Position numbers and translations under genes: made by a program
Notes under the pieces: generated by a model
Seen by the model: only the letters and a program-made list of their open reading frames with translations
Told to the model about the DNA's origin: nothing
Database searches by the model: none
Shown here: in pieces, positions 17,828-26,748 of the stretch
How positions within the stretch are numbered: position 1 is the first letter of the stretch
Layout: every line of letters begins with the position of its first letter
Assembly (NCBI GenBank): GCA_001803165.1
Contig: MHAZ01000004.1
Span: forward strand, 62,001 to 126,000
Direction of reading: 5' to 3'
Source of the DNA: Stygiobacter sp. RIFOXYC2_FULL_38_25
GTDB lineage: Bacteria > Bacteroidota > Ignavibacteria > Ignavibacteriales > Melioribacteraceae
DNA length: 64,000 nt

Positions 17828-20440
17828 ATGTCGGCAACTCCTTTGATGGCGCAATATGCAAAAGTAAAAGAAAGCTACCCGGATACGGTTTTGCTCTTCC
17901 GCGTTGGGGATTTCTTTGAGACTTTTGACGAAGACGCAAAAACCGCCTCAAAAGTGCTTGGCATAACTTTGACCAGAAGAGCAAACGGTGCTGCCGGAGA
18001 TGTTCCCCTTGCCGGATTTCCTCATCATGCGATTGATACTTATTTACCAAAGCTTGTAAGAGCGGGCTACCGCGTTGCTGTTTGCGAGCAAATGGAAAAC
18101 CCAAAATTTGCCAAAGGAATTGTTAAACGCGAAGTTGTTGAAGTTGTTACTCCAGGGGTTGCAATCTCAGATAAGCTGCTCGATCACAAAAAGAATAACT
18201 ACGTTCTCTCAATTTTTATAGAAAATGAAATTGCCGGATTAGCTTTTGCAGATATTTCAACCGGCGAGTTCCAAACGTTTGAAGTGAAGCAAAGCGAAAT
18301 TGCTCAACAGTTTGGTGCTATTAATCCTTCAGAGATTTTAATTCCGAAGAAGCTAAAACAAATACTTGAACCGATAATTAATAAAGCTGTTCCCTCCGCA
18401 AGAATTACTAAAATTGATGATTGGATTTTCGATTTTGGTTATGGCTCCGAACTTTTGATGAATCACTTCAACACCAAAACTCTAAAAGGCTTTGGAATTG
18501 AAAATTTTTACACCGGAATTTGTGCTGCCGGTGCCGCTTTGAATTATCTCCGCGAGACACAGAAAGCTAATCTCACTCACATAAATAAGATTGCACGCTT
18601 TAATCCTTCAGATTATATGCTGCTCGATTATTCCACTAAGCGTAATCTTGAAATAACTTTTACGATGCAAGATGGTGAACGCGAAGGCTCTCTAATTTCT
18701 ATTCTGGATAAGACCGCGACTTCAATGGGCGGAAGAATGTTGAAAAAGTGGATTACTTCCCCGCTCAGAAAGCTTGAACCAATTCTAAAACGGCAGGAAT
18801 GTATTGAAGAATTCGTGAGCAATAAAACTCTCCGCAAAAATCTTCAAAATGAATTTAGTGAAATCGGTGATCTGGAAAGGTTGATTTCTAAAGTTTGTAC
18901 CGGAAGAGTAAATCCGCGTGAAATAGTTAGCCTAAAATCATCACTCAAAAAAATTCCTTTGATTAAACAGTTACTCGATCAGTCTTCTGTTGAAACGATT
19001 ACGGCAATCAATCACAAGCTAAATTCACTCGAAAGCTTAATCGAAAAAATTGAAAGCGCGGTTGCGGATGATCCGCCGCTAGCAATTTCTGATGGCGGGG
19101 TTATTAGAAAGGGATTTAACGTTGAGCTCGACGAGCTTCGTTCTTTATCAACTAACGCAAAAGATTGGATTGCTAATCTGCAAAAAACAGAACGCGAGCG
19201 GACAAAGATTTCTTCACTCAAAGTTAGCTACAACAAAGTGTTTGGTTATTACATTGAAATAAGCAATGCTAATAGAGAGAAAGCGCCGGAGAATTATATA
19301 CGCAAACAAACGCTTGTAAACGGCGAACGGTTTATAACACCGGAGTTAAAAGAATACGAAGACAAAATTCTCAACGCGCAAGAGAACATTCAGAACTTAG
19401 AGTACAAACTCTTTGATGAGATTAGAATTGCCGTTGCACAAGAAACAGAAGCAATACAAGAAAATGCCCAACTAATTGCTATGCTGGATTGCTACCAATC
19501 GTTAGCAGAATGCGCGGTTGAATACAATTACCACAAACCGGAATTAAATAATTCCGATGTGCTGGAAATTATTGATGGACGCCATCCGGTAGTTGAAAGA
19601 ATTTTACCGCCGGGAGAAAAATTCACACCAAATAGTTGCAAACTTTCTTCGTCGGAAGAACAAATTATAATTCTTACCGGACCAAACATGGCCGGCAAAT
19701 CTGTTTATCTCCGTCAAATTGGCTTATTGGTTTTAATGGCGCAGATTGGTTCTTTTGTTCCGGCAAAGCAAGCAACAATTGGTTTGGTTGATAGAATTTA
19801 CACTCGCGTTGGCGCGAGCGATAACATCGCTGCCGGAGAATCAACATTTCTTGTAGAGATGCAAGAAGCGGCAAATATTTTGAACAATGCAACGAGCAAA
19901 AGTTTAATCTTGTTGGATGAAATTGGGCGCGGAACAAGTACATTTGATGGAATTTCTATCGCGTGGGCGATTACTGAATATCTGCATGAGAATGTTAGCC
20001 TCAACGCTAAGACTTTGTTCGCTACTCACTATCACGAGTTAAATGAAATGGCAGATATTTTCCCACGCATCAGAAATTTCAAAGTGGAAGTACGCGAGTA
20101 TGGCGATAAGGTTATTTTCCTTCACAAGGTAACTCCCGGCGGCGCAGATCATAGCTACGGAATTCAAGTTGCGCAGATGGCAGGCTTGCCCCAGTTTGTA
20201 ACGAACCGCGCGAAGGAAATTCTTGTTAATCTTGAGGGAAAAGAATTAACTCCTTATGAAATTAAAAAAGCAAAACTCTCGAAATTCAAGCAAGATGAGA
20301 TGCAGATTAGCTTGTTCGAAATGAAAGATGATTCACTTAGAAAAGAAATTTCCGACATTGCGATAGATAGTTTAACTCCATTGGAAGCATTAAATAAACT
20401 CAGCGAACTAAAGAAGCAAATAGATGATAACAAAGAATAG
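17828..20440 (+). CDS. mutS: DNA mismatch repair protein MutS
   Basis: 870 residues, normal length for bacterial MutS. It recognises mismatched or looped-out bases and recruits MutL. The N-terminal mismatch-contacting motif appears as VGDFFETF near residue 30, keeping the Phe-x-Glu. Connector, lever and clamp domains follow. The ATPase Walker A GPNMAGKS is near residue 617 and Walker B LILLDEIGRGTS near 694, with the ABC-like ATHYHEL after it. I use the ATG at 17828; a second ATG six codons later would also retain the mismatch motif. No mutL is adjacent. The last bases lie upstream of a small lipoprotein gene. Confidence 0.98.
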   Translation: MSATPLMAQYAKVKESYPDTVLLFRVGDFFETFDEDAKTASKVLGITLTRRANGAAGDVPLAGFPHHAIDTYLPKLVRAGYRVAVCEQMENPKFAKGIVKREVVEVVTPGVAISDKLLDHKKNNYVLSIFIENEIAGLAFADISTGEFQTFEVKQSEIAQQFGAINPSEILIPKKLKQILEPIINKAVPSARITKIDDWIFDFGYGSELLMNHFNTKTLKGFGIENFYTGICAAGAALNYLRETQKANLTHINKIARFNPSDYMLLDYSTKRNLEITFTMQDGEREGSLISILDKTATSMGGRMLKKWITSPLRKLEPILKRQECIEEFVSNKTLRKNLQNEFSEIGDLERLISKVCTGRVNPREIVSLKSSLKKIPLIKQLLDQSSVETITAINHKLNSLESLIEKIESAVADDPPLAISDGGVIRKGFNVELDELRSLSTNAKDWIANLQKTERERTKISSLKVSYNKVFGYYIEISNANREKAPENYIRKQTLVNGERFITPELKEYEDKILNAQENIQNLEYKLFDEIRIAVAQETEAIQENAQLIAMLDCYQSLAECAVEYNYHKPELNNSDVLEIIDGRHPVVERILPPGEKFTPNSCKLSSSEEQIIILTGPNMAGKSVYLRQIGLLVLMAQIGSFVPAKQATIGLVDRIYTRVGASDNIAAGESTFLVEMQEAANILNNATSKSLILLDEIGRGTSTFDGISIAWAITEYLHENVSLNAKTLFATHYHELNEMADIFPRIRNFKVEVREYGDKVIFLHKVTPGGADHSYGIQVAQMAGLPQFVTNRAKEILVNLEGKELTPYEIKKAKLSKFKQDEMQISLFEMKDDSLRKEISDIAIDSLTPLEALNKLSELKKQIDDNKE

Positions 20441-20498
20441 TTTTCTAAAAACAGATCAAGATTACGATCAAGAGCAAGAGCAAGGATTGATAGTTACA

Positions 20499-21110
20499 AT
20501 GCGCAAATATTTTTTGCTTTTTGTTCTTATAATCATTTTAACATCTTGCGGTAAAAGCTACACACCGGAACAAGAAATCTACATCAAAAAGATTGAAGAC
20601 TTCCGCGCTAAGAAAAATGATGAGATGAAAAACGATCACTCTTCCCCATTCCATTTCAAGGGGAAAGTTGAATTCCACAACCTTAATTATTTTGATGTTG
20701 ACCCGGAGTTTGTTTTCAAAAGTAAGTTAACCGAGTATGAACAGAAAGATACTGTAACAATTTTCGGGACTAAAGGTGAACCGAGAAAAGTTGTAAGGCA
20801 TGGTTTTGTTCAAATCAACTACAAAGGGAAAAATTATAAGATAAGTGTTTACGAAGGCACAACTAAAACCGGACAGACTTATCACTCAATTTGGTTTACT
20901 GATTTAACAACAAACAAAGAATCGTACGGAGTTGGACGTTACATTGATTTTGAATTAGTCAACGATCCAAATTATCTTTACGAAGTTGATTTTAACTTAG
21001 CTTATAATCCTTACTGCGCTTACAGCCCAAACTATTCGTGTGCTATTCCAACTAAGGAAGATTTTATTCCGGTTGAAATTAAAGCCGGCGAGAAAAAATT
21101 TCATGATTAA
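20499..21110 (+). CDS. DUF1684 lipoprotein
   Basis: An open frame begins at 20424, inside the end of mutS, but the ATG at 20499 starts a textbook lipoprotein signal: MRKYFLLFVLIIILTSCG, with lipobox LTSC and Cys17 as the lipidation site. The mature part of about 187 residues has the DUF1684 pattern, including FGTKGEPRKVVRHG, a YHSIWFTDLTT stretch, GRYIDFE, and the C-terminal YNPYCAYSPNYSCAIP with conserved Cys. Proteins of this family are widespread in Bacteroidota and relatives; their function is not established. It is expected to be anchored to the outer or inner membrane facing the periplasm. It lies between mutS and the aromatic amino-acid genes without an obvious functional link. Confidence 0.87.
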   Translation: MRKYFLLFVLIIILTSCGKSYTPEQEIYIKKIEDFRAKKNDEMKNDHSSPFHFKGKVEFHNLNYFDVDPEFVFKSKLTEYEQKDTVTIFGTKGEPRKVVRHGFVQINYKGKNYKISVYEGTTKTGQTYHSIWFTDLTTNKESYGVGRYIDFELVNDPNYLYEVDFNLAYNPYCAYSPNYSCAIPTKEDFIPVEIKAGEKKFHD

Positions 21111-21166
21111 TAATGCCCCAAAGGATTTCTTAGGAAAGATTTCCATGACGGGACAAGGAGAATAAA

Positions 21167-22180
21167 TTGGTAGTTATTTTACAAAAAAACGCAACAGAAG
21201 CTCAGGTACAAAATGTAGTTAAGCATTTAGAAGACTATGGCTTCCAAATTCATAAATCAACCGGAACGGAAAGAACAATAATTGGCGCGATTGGTGTTAA
21301 ACCAAATTTCGATACGAGAAACATCAGCATACTTGACGGCGTTGATGAAGTTTACCGCGTAACAACTCCATTCAAACTTGCCGGAAGAAGCTTTCAAGAA
21401 AGCAATACTGTAATCAAAATAAAAGATGTTGAAATTGGCGGCAATCATGTTGTAATGATGTCCGGTCCTTGTTCAGTTGAAAGTGAAGATCAGATCTTCC
21501 GTTTAGCAAAAGTAGTTGCAGATTCCGGCGCAACAATTTTACGCGGAGGAGCTTTCAAACCAAGAACTTCACCATACGCTTTCCAAGGTATGGGAGAAGA
21601 AGGATTAAAATTAATGCGTGCTGCTGCTGATCAGTACAATCTTTTAGTTATCACAGAAGTAATGCAGATTGAGCAAATTGATTTGATCTACAAATACGCA
21701 GACATTTTTCAAGTCGGCGCGCGCAACATGCAAAACTTTTCTCTGCTGAAAGAACTTGGCAAAGTTGATAAACCGGTTATGTTAAAACGTGGTATCGCTG
21801 CAACAATTGAAGAATGGTTAATGTCTGCTGAATATATTTTATCCGGCGGAAACAAAGATGTTGTTCTTTGCGAACGCGGAATCAGAACTTTTGAGAACTA
21901 TACACGCAACACATTTGATCTTTCCGCAATTCCGGTTGTTCATAAAAAAAGCCACTTGCCTATCATTGCAGATCCGTCCCACGCAACCGGATTAAGAGAT
22001 CAAGTTCCGCCAATGGCACGCGCAGCAGTAGCTGCCGGTGCAGATGGTTTGATGATAGAATTCCATCACGATCCGGAAACAGCTTTAAGCGATGGACCTC
22101 AAGCTTTGCTTCCTAATACCTATCTCAAATTGATGGAAGAGCTGAGGTTAATAGCTAAAGCAATCGGCAGGACTTTGTAA
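21167..22180 (+). CDS. aroF: 3-deoxy-7-phosphoheptulonate (DAHP) synthase, type I-beta
   Basis: 337 residues. It condenses phosphoenolpyruvate and erythrose 4-phosphate, the first step of the shikimate pathway. An N-terminal ferredoxin-like regulatory domain (about 1-68) precedes the barrel, as in Thermotoga DAHP synthase. Barrel motifs are [26 protein letters not shown], and the metal and phosphate-binding IADPSHATG near the end. The start is TTG at 21167, with ACAAGGAG six bases upstream; no better ATG exists. The gene ends at 22180 and tyrA starts at the next base, so the two are coupled. This suggests feedback control by tyrosine through the N-terminal domain. The symbol follows common usage and not a subtype assignment. 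Confidence 0.95.
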   Translation: MVVILQKNATEAQVQNVVKHLEDYGFQIHKSTGTERTIIGAIGVKPNFDTRNISILDGVDEVYRVTTPFKLAGRSFQESNTVIKIKDVEIGGNHVVMMSGPCSVESEDQIFRLAKVVADSGATILRGGAFKPRTSPYAFQGMGEEGLKLMRAAADQYNLLVITEVMQIEQIDLIYKYADIFQVGARNMQNFSLLKELGKVDKPVMLKRGIAATIEEWLMSAEYILSGGNKDVVLCERGIRTFENYTRNTFDLSAIPVVHKKSHLPIIADPSHATGLRDQVPPMARAAVAAGADGLMIEFHHDPETALSDGPQALLPNTYLKLMEELRLIAKAIGRTL

Positions 22181-23263
22181 TTGGAAATCAAAAGTGTTTC
22201 CATAATTGGTTTAGGATTAATCGGCGGCTCGATTGCAAAGTCGTTGAAGGTCAGCAATCTGCCTTTGAGCATTTCCGCTTTCGATCATGATCAAGTACTT
22301 GATGCCGCAATTGCCGAGAAAGTAGTTGACAGCAAATTAAATTCAATTGATGAAGCGCTTGAATCGGAATTAATTTTTCTCTGCTTGCCTCTCGATGCTT
22401 CGATTGCGGCATTCAAAGAACTTGCGCCAAAACTAACCGAGAAGAATTTACTGACAGATGTCTGCGGAGTGAAAAGTATTTTCCACAAAGAATGGAAAGA
22501 GTGCAGTTCAAAAGGATTCTTTGCCGGCGGACATCCAATGACCGGAAAAGAAAAAGGAGGATTTGAAAATTCTGATTCTCTCCTTTTTGAAAACTCAATC
22601 TATATTCTTACAAACGAAGCAAAAGATTTTTCCGGCTGGAATGACTTCATCGAAATTCTTCATTCTCTTGGCGCAAGAGTAACTTTTCTTACTCCAAAGA
22701 TTCATGATATGGTAGTGGCTTCGGTGAGCCACTTGCCTCAGCTTGTTGCAGTTGCTCTCATTAATTCTGCAAATCTTAAGGACAGTGATGTTAATTTTTA
22801 TGATTACGCCGCCGGCGGTTTCCGCGATATGACGAGAATTGCTTCCAGCGCATTTGATATTTGGGAACCGATTGTTAGACAGAACAAAGACAAGATTCTT
22901 TCCGCGCTCAGTTCTTTTGAAGAAGAATTGCATGAAGTAAGAGAACTGATTACAAATGGAAAATTTTCCTTTCTTGCCGAGCGTTTTGAATCTGCCCGAA
23001 TAAAGAGAGATGAAATTCCTAAGAACACAAAAGGAATGATCTCGCAGCTCTATGATGTTTTCGTATATGTAAAAGATCAGCCGGGGGAAATTTCCAAAAT
23101 TTCTACAGCGTTATACGAAAACAACGTTAATATCAAGGACATGGAGCTTTTGAAAATCCGGGAAGGAATGGGCGGCACTTTTCGTCTTGCGTTCAGCACA
23201 AAAGAAGAAGCTGTTAAAGCGAAAAAAACTATTGAAGCGGTTGGCTTTTCAACGAAGGTATAG
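22181..23263 (+). CDS. tyrA: Prephenate dehydrogenase with ACT domain
   Basis: 360 residues. It oxidatively decarboxylates prephenate to 4-hydroxyphenylpyruvate in tyrosine synthesis. The Rossmann motif GLGLIGGSIAKSL is at about 10-22, followed by the prephenate-binding GHPMTGKEKGG stretch and the conserved SHLPQLVAVAL near residue 178. A C-terminal ACT domain from about 288 (VKDQPGEISKISTAL) should bind tyrosine for feedback inhibition. The start is TTG immediately after the DAHP synthase stop codon with no intergenic bases, which indicates translational coupling. No chorismate mutase domain is fused; that activity must be elsewhere. Confidence 0.95.
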   Translation: MEIKSVSIIGLGLIGGSIAKSLKVSNLPLSISAFDHDQVLDAAIAEKVVDSKLNSIDEALESELIFLCLPLDASIAAFKELAPKLTEKNLLTDVCGVKSIFHKEWKECSSKGFFAGGHPMTGKEKGGFENSDSLLFENSIYILTNEAKDFSGWNDFIEILHSLGARVTFLTPKIHDMVVASVSHLPQLVAVALINSANLKDSDVNFYDYAAGGFRDMTRIASSAFDIWEPIVRQNKDKILSALSSFEEELHEVRELITNGKFSFLAERFESARIKRDEIPKNTKGMISQLYDVFVYVKDQPGEISKISTALYENNVNIKDMELLKIREGMGGTFRLAFSTKEEAVKAKKTIEAVGFSTKV

Positions 23264-23267
23264 AATG

Positions 23268-23534
23268 TTAATAAACTTCATCATGTGTGCCGATTGTAAT
23301 CAATAAAACCACTTCACCTTTTATAACAAAAATTATACGGCAATCATAGCCGCAAGTACAAGCCATGCAGCCTATCAAATCGCCGGAAAGTTTGTGCGTT
23401 TTAAGCTTTGGGTTGTGAATATCTTTTTCCAGTAAGAGAATGGATTGGTCAATTTGCTCAAGCAGAAAAGGGAATCTTCGGACAATTCTTTTGTAGGCTT
23501 TCCTAAAATGAGGGGTTAAAACTAACTTGTTCAA
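23268..23534 (-). CDS. RelE/YafQ-type toxin
   Basis: 88 residues with the fold signature of ribosome-dependent mRNA interferases of the RelE superfamily: an N-terminal helix pair (FRKAYKRIVRRFP), LKTHKLSGDLIG, a beta-strand DCRIIFVIKGEVVLLITIG, and the C-terminal THDEVY, in which His and Tyr are typical YafQ-branch active-site residues. It overlaps the upstream antitoxin gene by four bases, the usual antitoxin-first order of type II modules. It is cytosolic and would cleave mRNA on the ribosome when the antitoxin is degraded. The 3' end abuts tyrA tail to tail with a 4-base gap. Confidence 0.88.
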   Translation of the reverse strand: MNKLVLTPHFRKAYKRIVRRFPFLLEQIDQSILLLEKDIHNPKLKTHKLSGDLIGCMACTCGYDCRIIFVIKGEVVLLITIGTHDEVY

Positions 23535-23761
23535 TCTTCATCCGGCTCAGTAAGTGAATCATGTAGTTCACCTATAATATGTTCGGAGTTCGAGGCAGTA
23601 ATTTTACCGGATGCATAAAGCGTTTCCGCTTCTTTAACTTGTCCTGCAATCTCTTTTCTTCTTTCTTCGATAGTCTGCTTCATCAGTATTTCAATAAGCA
23701 TTTCCTTTTCGGATAGGGATAACTGTCTAGCGCTTTCCAGCGCAATATCTAAACTTGTCAT
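23531..23761 (-). CDS. Antitoxin of RelE-type module
   Basis: 76 residues, acidic at the C-terminus (SLTEPDED), mostly helical, without a clear ribbon-helix-helix or HTH signature. Its identity rests on gene order: it directly precedes the RelE-like toxin with a four-base overlap and is the expected size. The segment LSLSEKEMLIEILMKQTIEERRKEIAGQ resembles the helical DUF-type antitoxins often found with this toxin class. It would bind and neutralise the toxin and probably repress the shared promoter in the 82-base gap upstream. Confidence 0.75.
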   Translation of the reverse strand: MTSLDIALESARQLSLSEKEMLIEILMKQTIEERRKEIAGQVKEAETLYASGKITASNSEHIIGELHDSLTEPDED

Positions 23762-23843
23762 TTAACCACCTTTTCAATTCATAGTAAATATAACATTAGA
23801 AGACAAAAATTAATAGCGTTACGCAAACATTATTGAATAATAA

Positions 23844-25406
23844 TCAATTGTTGAAGTTAATAAATTTGGTAGCTGCCTCTGCGCTTCGCTCGCCATCAAT
23901 TGCGGCGGAAACAATTCCACCGGCATAGCCTGCACCTTCTCCGCAAGGAAACAATCCCTCAACTTCCACATGCATTAGTGATTCACCATCACGCGGAATT
24001 TTTATTGGCGAACTCGTTCTTGTTTCTGCTGCAAGTATTTGCGCTTCTTCCGTTAAATAGCCTTTCATTTTCTTATCGAATACAAACAAGCTTTGCTTCA
24101 AACTATTCGCAATTTGTTCAGGTAATAATTCGTGCAGCGGAAATGAAATCGTTCCCGGTATGTAAGAAGATTCCGGCAACGAGCTGGATGTTTTCCCTTT
24201 CACAAAATCTGTTATGCGTTGAGCCGGAGCGCGTTGGGTCTTTCCACCAGCTTCAAACGCTATTCTCTCAACACTCTTCTGAAATTCTAAGCCGGCAAAA
24301 ACTCCGTGAGAAGTATAATCTTTCCAGTCATTTTCATTTATCGAAACTACAAAACCGGAATTAGCAAATGGCGAATCTCTTCGCGAAACGCTCATTCCAT
24401 TTAGAACTAATTCGTTTTTGTCAGTAGATGCCGGAATAATTATTCCACCGGGACACATGCAAAACGAATAAACTCCCCGCTGATCTATCTGGCAAGTTAA
24501 GCTATAACTTGATGCCGGAAGATTCGGATTGCGTTCTTTGGAGTGATATTGCATTTCATCAATCAGCGCTTGCGGATGTTCAATCCGAACTCCCATAGCA
24601 AAAGGTTTGGCTTCAATTTTAATTTTGTGCTGATCTAGTAAATAATAAATATCGCGAGCTGAGTGTCCGGTAGCGAGAATTACAGCACCCGCAAGAATCT
24701 CTTTAGTTTGATTAACCACCACACCGCAAACTTTGTTCTCCCGTTTAACAAAATCCGTAACTCTGGAATCGAAATGAATTTCTCCGCCGCAGTTAATAAT
24801 TGTTTCCCGGATAGACTGAACAACTTTAGGCAGTTTGTTTGAGCCGATATGAGGATGCGCATCAATTAAAATTTCTTCATGCGCTCCATGCTGAACAAAA
24901 ATATTTAAAATTCGTCCAACGTCTCCTCGCTTTGTTGAACGTGTGTATAGTTTACCGTCGCTGTATGTTCCGGCGCCACCTTCACCAAAACAATAATTAG
25001 AATCCGGATTTACATTACCCTCTTGCTGGATTGCTTTCAGATCTTTTCTTCGTAACTGAACATCCTTTCCCCGCTCAACAATAATTGGTTTGATGCCGAG
25101 TTCAATTAAACGTAATGCGGCAAACATACCAGCCGGACCCATACCGACAATAACAACATTCTTTTTTGTTTGAACCGGTTTGTATTGGATAGACGTTCTT
25201 AGTTCAGCCGGTTCTTCGTTAATATAAACAATGGCTTTAATTCTATAAACGGGATTTCTGCTTCGCGCATCTACCGAACGACGGATAGCTTGAACGCCCT
25301 TAATTTCTGCTGGACTGATTTTTAGTTTCTGCGCAGATTGAATTCTCAGAAACTCATAATCATTTATCTTTTCCGGCGGGATTACAATTTCGATTTCATG
25401 AGTCAT
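23844..25406 (-). CDS. FAD-dependent dehydrogenase (COG2509 type)
   Basis: 520 residues. An N-terminal domain of about 85 residues (VIPPEKINDYEFL, AIRRSVDARSRNPVY) precedes the dinucleotide-binding motif VVIVGMGPAGMFAAL. A second landmark is NYCFGEGGAGTYSDGKLYTR, followed by ILATGHSARDIYYLL and a C-terminal FAD motif LFPCGEGAGYAGGIVSAAIDG. This layout is that of the uncharacterised FAD-dependent dehydrogenases related to HI0933/NfrA-like flavoproteins. The substrate is unknown. It is cytosolic. Upstream on the same strand lies an inverted-repeat element carrying a four-helix-bundle gene, which separates it from the SDR gene and may have inserted into a former operon. Confidence 0.88.
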   Translation of the reverse strand: MTHEIEIVIPPEKINDYEFLRIQSAQKLKISPAEIKGVQAIRRSVDARSRNPVYRIKAIVYINEEPAELRTSIQYKPVQTKKNVVIVGMGPAGMFAALRLIELGIKPIIVERGKDVQLRRKDLKAIQQEGNVNPDSNYCFGEGGAGTYSDGKLYTRSTKRGDVGRILNIFVQHGAHEEILIDAHPHIGSNKLPKVVQSIRETIINCGGEIHFDSRVTDFVKRENKVCGVVVNQTKEILAGAVILATGHSARDIYYLLDQHKIKIEAKPFAMGVRIEHPQALIDEMQYHSKERNPNLPASSYSLTCQIDQRGVYSFCMCPGGIIIPASTDKNELVLNGMSVSRRDSPFANSGFVVSINENDWKDYTSHGVFAGLEFQKSVERIAFEAGGKTQRAPAQRITDFVKGKTSSSLPESSYIPGTISFPLHELLPEQIANSLKQSLFVFDKKMKGYLTEEAQILAAETRTSSPIKIPRDGESLMHVEVEGLFPCGEGAGYAGGIVSAAIDGERSAEAATKFINFNN

Positions 25407-25410
25407 AATA

Positions 25411-25843
25411 ATTGCGAATTGAGAGTTGAGAATTTAGAATTAAACATCTTTCAATTTCTTTACAATAGAAACTAAAAGCCGGATTATTTCATCACAGTCG
25501 TTAAATAAACTAATAAATTCTTTTTCAGTAATAACAGATGCTTCTTTCAATAATTTCAACCAATATTCCGTTTCACGGGCTTCTTTTAATGCTATCGTAA
25601 GCTTATTTAGAAAATCCTTTTTGGATGCAGCTTCTTGAGATTCAGCTACATTTGCCCCAATTGAAGTTCCACTTCTCAACAATTGTTTTAAAAGATCTTT
25701 GATTTGGTATTCTTCTTTAACGTGTAAGAGATAGAATTTTACAATTCTGATTCCAAAATGAAAACTCTTTTCAAGAATCGGATTGCCATACTCTGAGTGT
25801 TTTTCAAATATTTTCATTGAATTCTCAATTCTCCATTCGCAAT
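25411..25843. mobile_element. Inverted-repeat-bounded element like a 23S rRNA intervening sequence
   Basis: A 24-bp arm at 25411-25434 (starting ATTGCGAATTGAGAGTTG) is complementary to 25820-25843 at 22 of 24 positions. The arms tightly enclose the four-helix-bundle gene, giving a 433-base unit. 23S rRNA intervening sequences have the same plan: a long terminal stem around an S23/four-helix-bundle gene. Here the unit lies between protein genes and not in rRNA. Mobility is inferred; no target-site duplication was seen. Confidence 0.6.
25440..25817 (-). CDS. Four-helix-bundle (S23/IVS-type) protein
   Basis: 125 residues with the hallmark pattern of the four-helix-bundle or 23S rRNA intervening-sequence protein family. 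It has an N-terminal helix (FHFGIRIVKFYLLHV), the conserved LLRSGTSIGANVAESQEAASKKDFLNK region (positions about 50-76), ALKEARETEYWLKLL, and a final helix. The family is found both inside 23S rRNA genes and free in Bacteroidota-type chromosomes. Its structure is known to be a pentameric bundle, but its biochemical role is not. The gene nearly fills the space between two inverted-repeat arms, so it is best seen as cargo of that element and not as part of the neighbouring metabolic genes. Confidence 0.9.
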   Translation of the reverse strand: MKIFEKHSEYGNPILEKSFHFGIRIVKFYLLHVKEEYQIKDLLKQLLRSGTSIGANVAESQEAASKKDFLNKLTIALKEARETEYWLKLLKEASVITEKEFISLFNDCDEIIRLLVSIVKKLKDV

Positions 25844-25849
25844 TCTCAA

Positions 25850-26641
25850 TTAGTAAGTTGATCTGATCGCTCCGCCATCCACAACAATAGTTTGTCCGGT
25901 AATGTATCCGGCTTGTTCAGAAGAGAGATAGACAATCATTGAGGCAATTTCATCAGGGCGGGCTAAGCGTTTCATTGGGACTTCTGCTGCCATAGAAGCC
26001 AGTACTTCTTCGTGCGAAACTCCGCGTTGCTTCGCGCGAACAACCGCCAATTCATAAAGTCTTCCCGTCAAAGTATAGCCTGGCGCAACATTGTTAACTG
26101 TAATATTATGTTTGCCAACTTGAGCGCTTAAAGTTTTTGCGAAAGCCGTTACGCCGCTTCTCAAAGAGTTAGAAAGTATCAAATTATCTACTGGTTGTTT
26201 TACAGAAAGCGAAGTAATGTTGATTATCCTACCCCAATTTTTCTCTTTCATTCCGGGCAAAACTAAACGCGTAAAACGGACAGCGCTCATCAGCACTTGC
26301 TCAAAAGCATCTTCCCAATTCTCATCGGCAAGATCTTCAAAAAATCCCGGTGTTGGTCCGCCGCAATTGTTCACCAAAATATCAACGGTTCCCAAATTGT
26401 GTTCAACATGCTTAACCAAATCCTCAATTTCATTTGGATTGTTTATATCGCATTGTTCCCACAGCGGTTCAATTCCGTAAATCGCTTTAATTTCATCAAC
26501 CGCTTTCACCAAATTTTCTCTTTTGCTGGACGAAATTGCTACGCGGCAGCCTTCGCTAATAAATAACTCAGATGTTGCCTTTCCAATTCCGGCACTTGAT
26601 GCTGTAACCAAAACGGTTTTGCCTTTTATATGCAGTTCCAT
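25850..26641 (-). CDS. SDR-fold oxidoreductase lacking the usual Tyr-x-x-x-Lys
   Basis: 263 residues with a short-chain dehydrogenase fold. The cofactor region is TASSAGIGKATSE instead of TGxxxGIG. The NNxGG segment is LVNNCGGPTPGFF, the central Ser is in INITSLSVKQP, and the C-terminus ITGQTIVVDGG is typical. At the catalytic site, where YxxxK is expected, it reads LILSNSLRSGV, with neither the Tyr nor the Lys. This matches a recognised divergent subgroup of ketoacyl-ACP-reductase-like SDRs that lacks the standard tetrad. Reductase activity is therefore uncertain. It lies 107 bases downstream of ackA on the same strand, but a terminator lies in that gap, so it is probably transcribed separately. 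Confidence 0.88.
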   Translation of the reverse strand: MELHIKGKTVLVTASSAGIGKATSELFISEGCRVAISSSKRENLVKAVDEIKAIYGIEPLWEQCDINNPNEIEDLVKHVEHNLGTVDILVNNCGGPTPGFFEDLADENWEDAFEQVLMSAVRFTRLVLPGMKEKNWGRIINITSLSVKQPVDNLILSNSLRSGVTAFAKTLSAQVGKHNITVNNVAPGYTLTGRLYELAVVRAKQRGVSHEEVLASMAAEVPMKRLARPDEIASMIVYLSSEQAGYITGQTIVVDGGAIRSTY

Positions 26642-26694
26642 ATTTCACCAAATTTCTTTGCGGGAAATTAAAAACTTTTCGGGAAAGCTACTTT

Positions 26695-26727
26695 AAAAAA
26701 GAAATGCCGGATACATTCCGGCATTTC
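26695..26727 (-). terminator. Intrinsic terminator after ackA
   Basis: On the minus strand a perfect 10-bp stem (GAAATGCCGG with CCGGCATTTC) and a 7-base loop are followed by six T. It lies 22 bases past the ackA stop codon and 54 bases before the SDR start. Confidence 0.9.
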
Positions 26728-26748
26728 AGACAAATTATTTAGCGGTTT

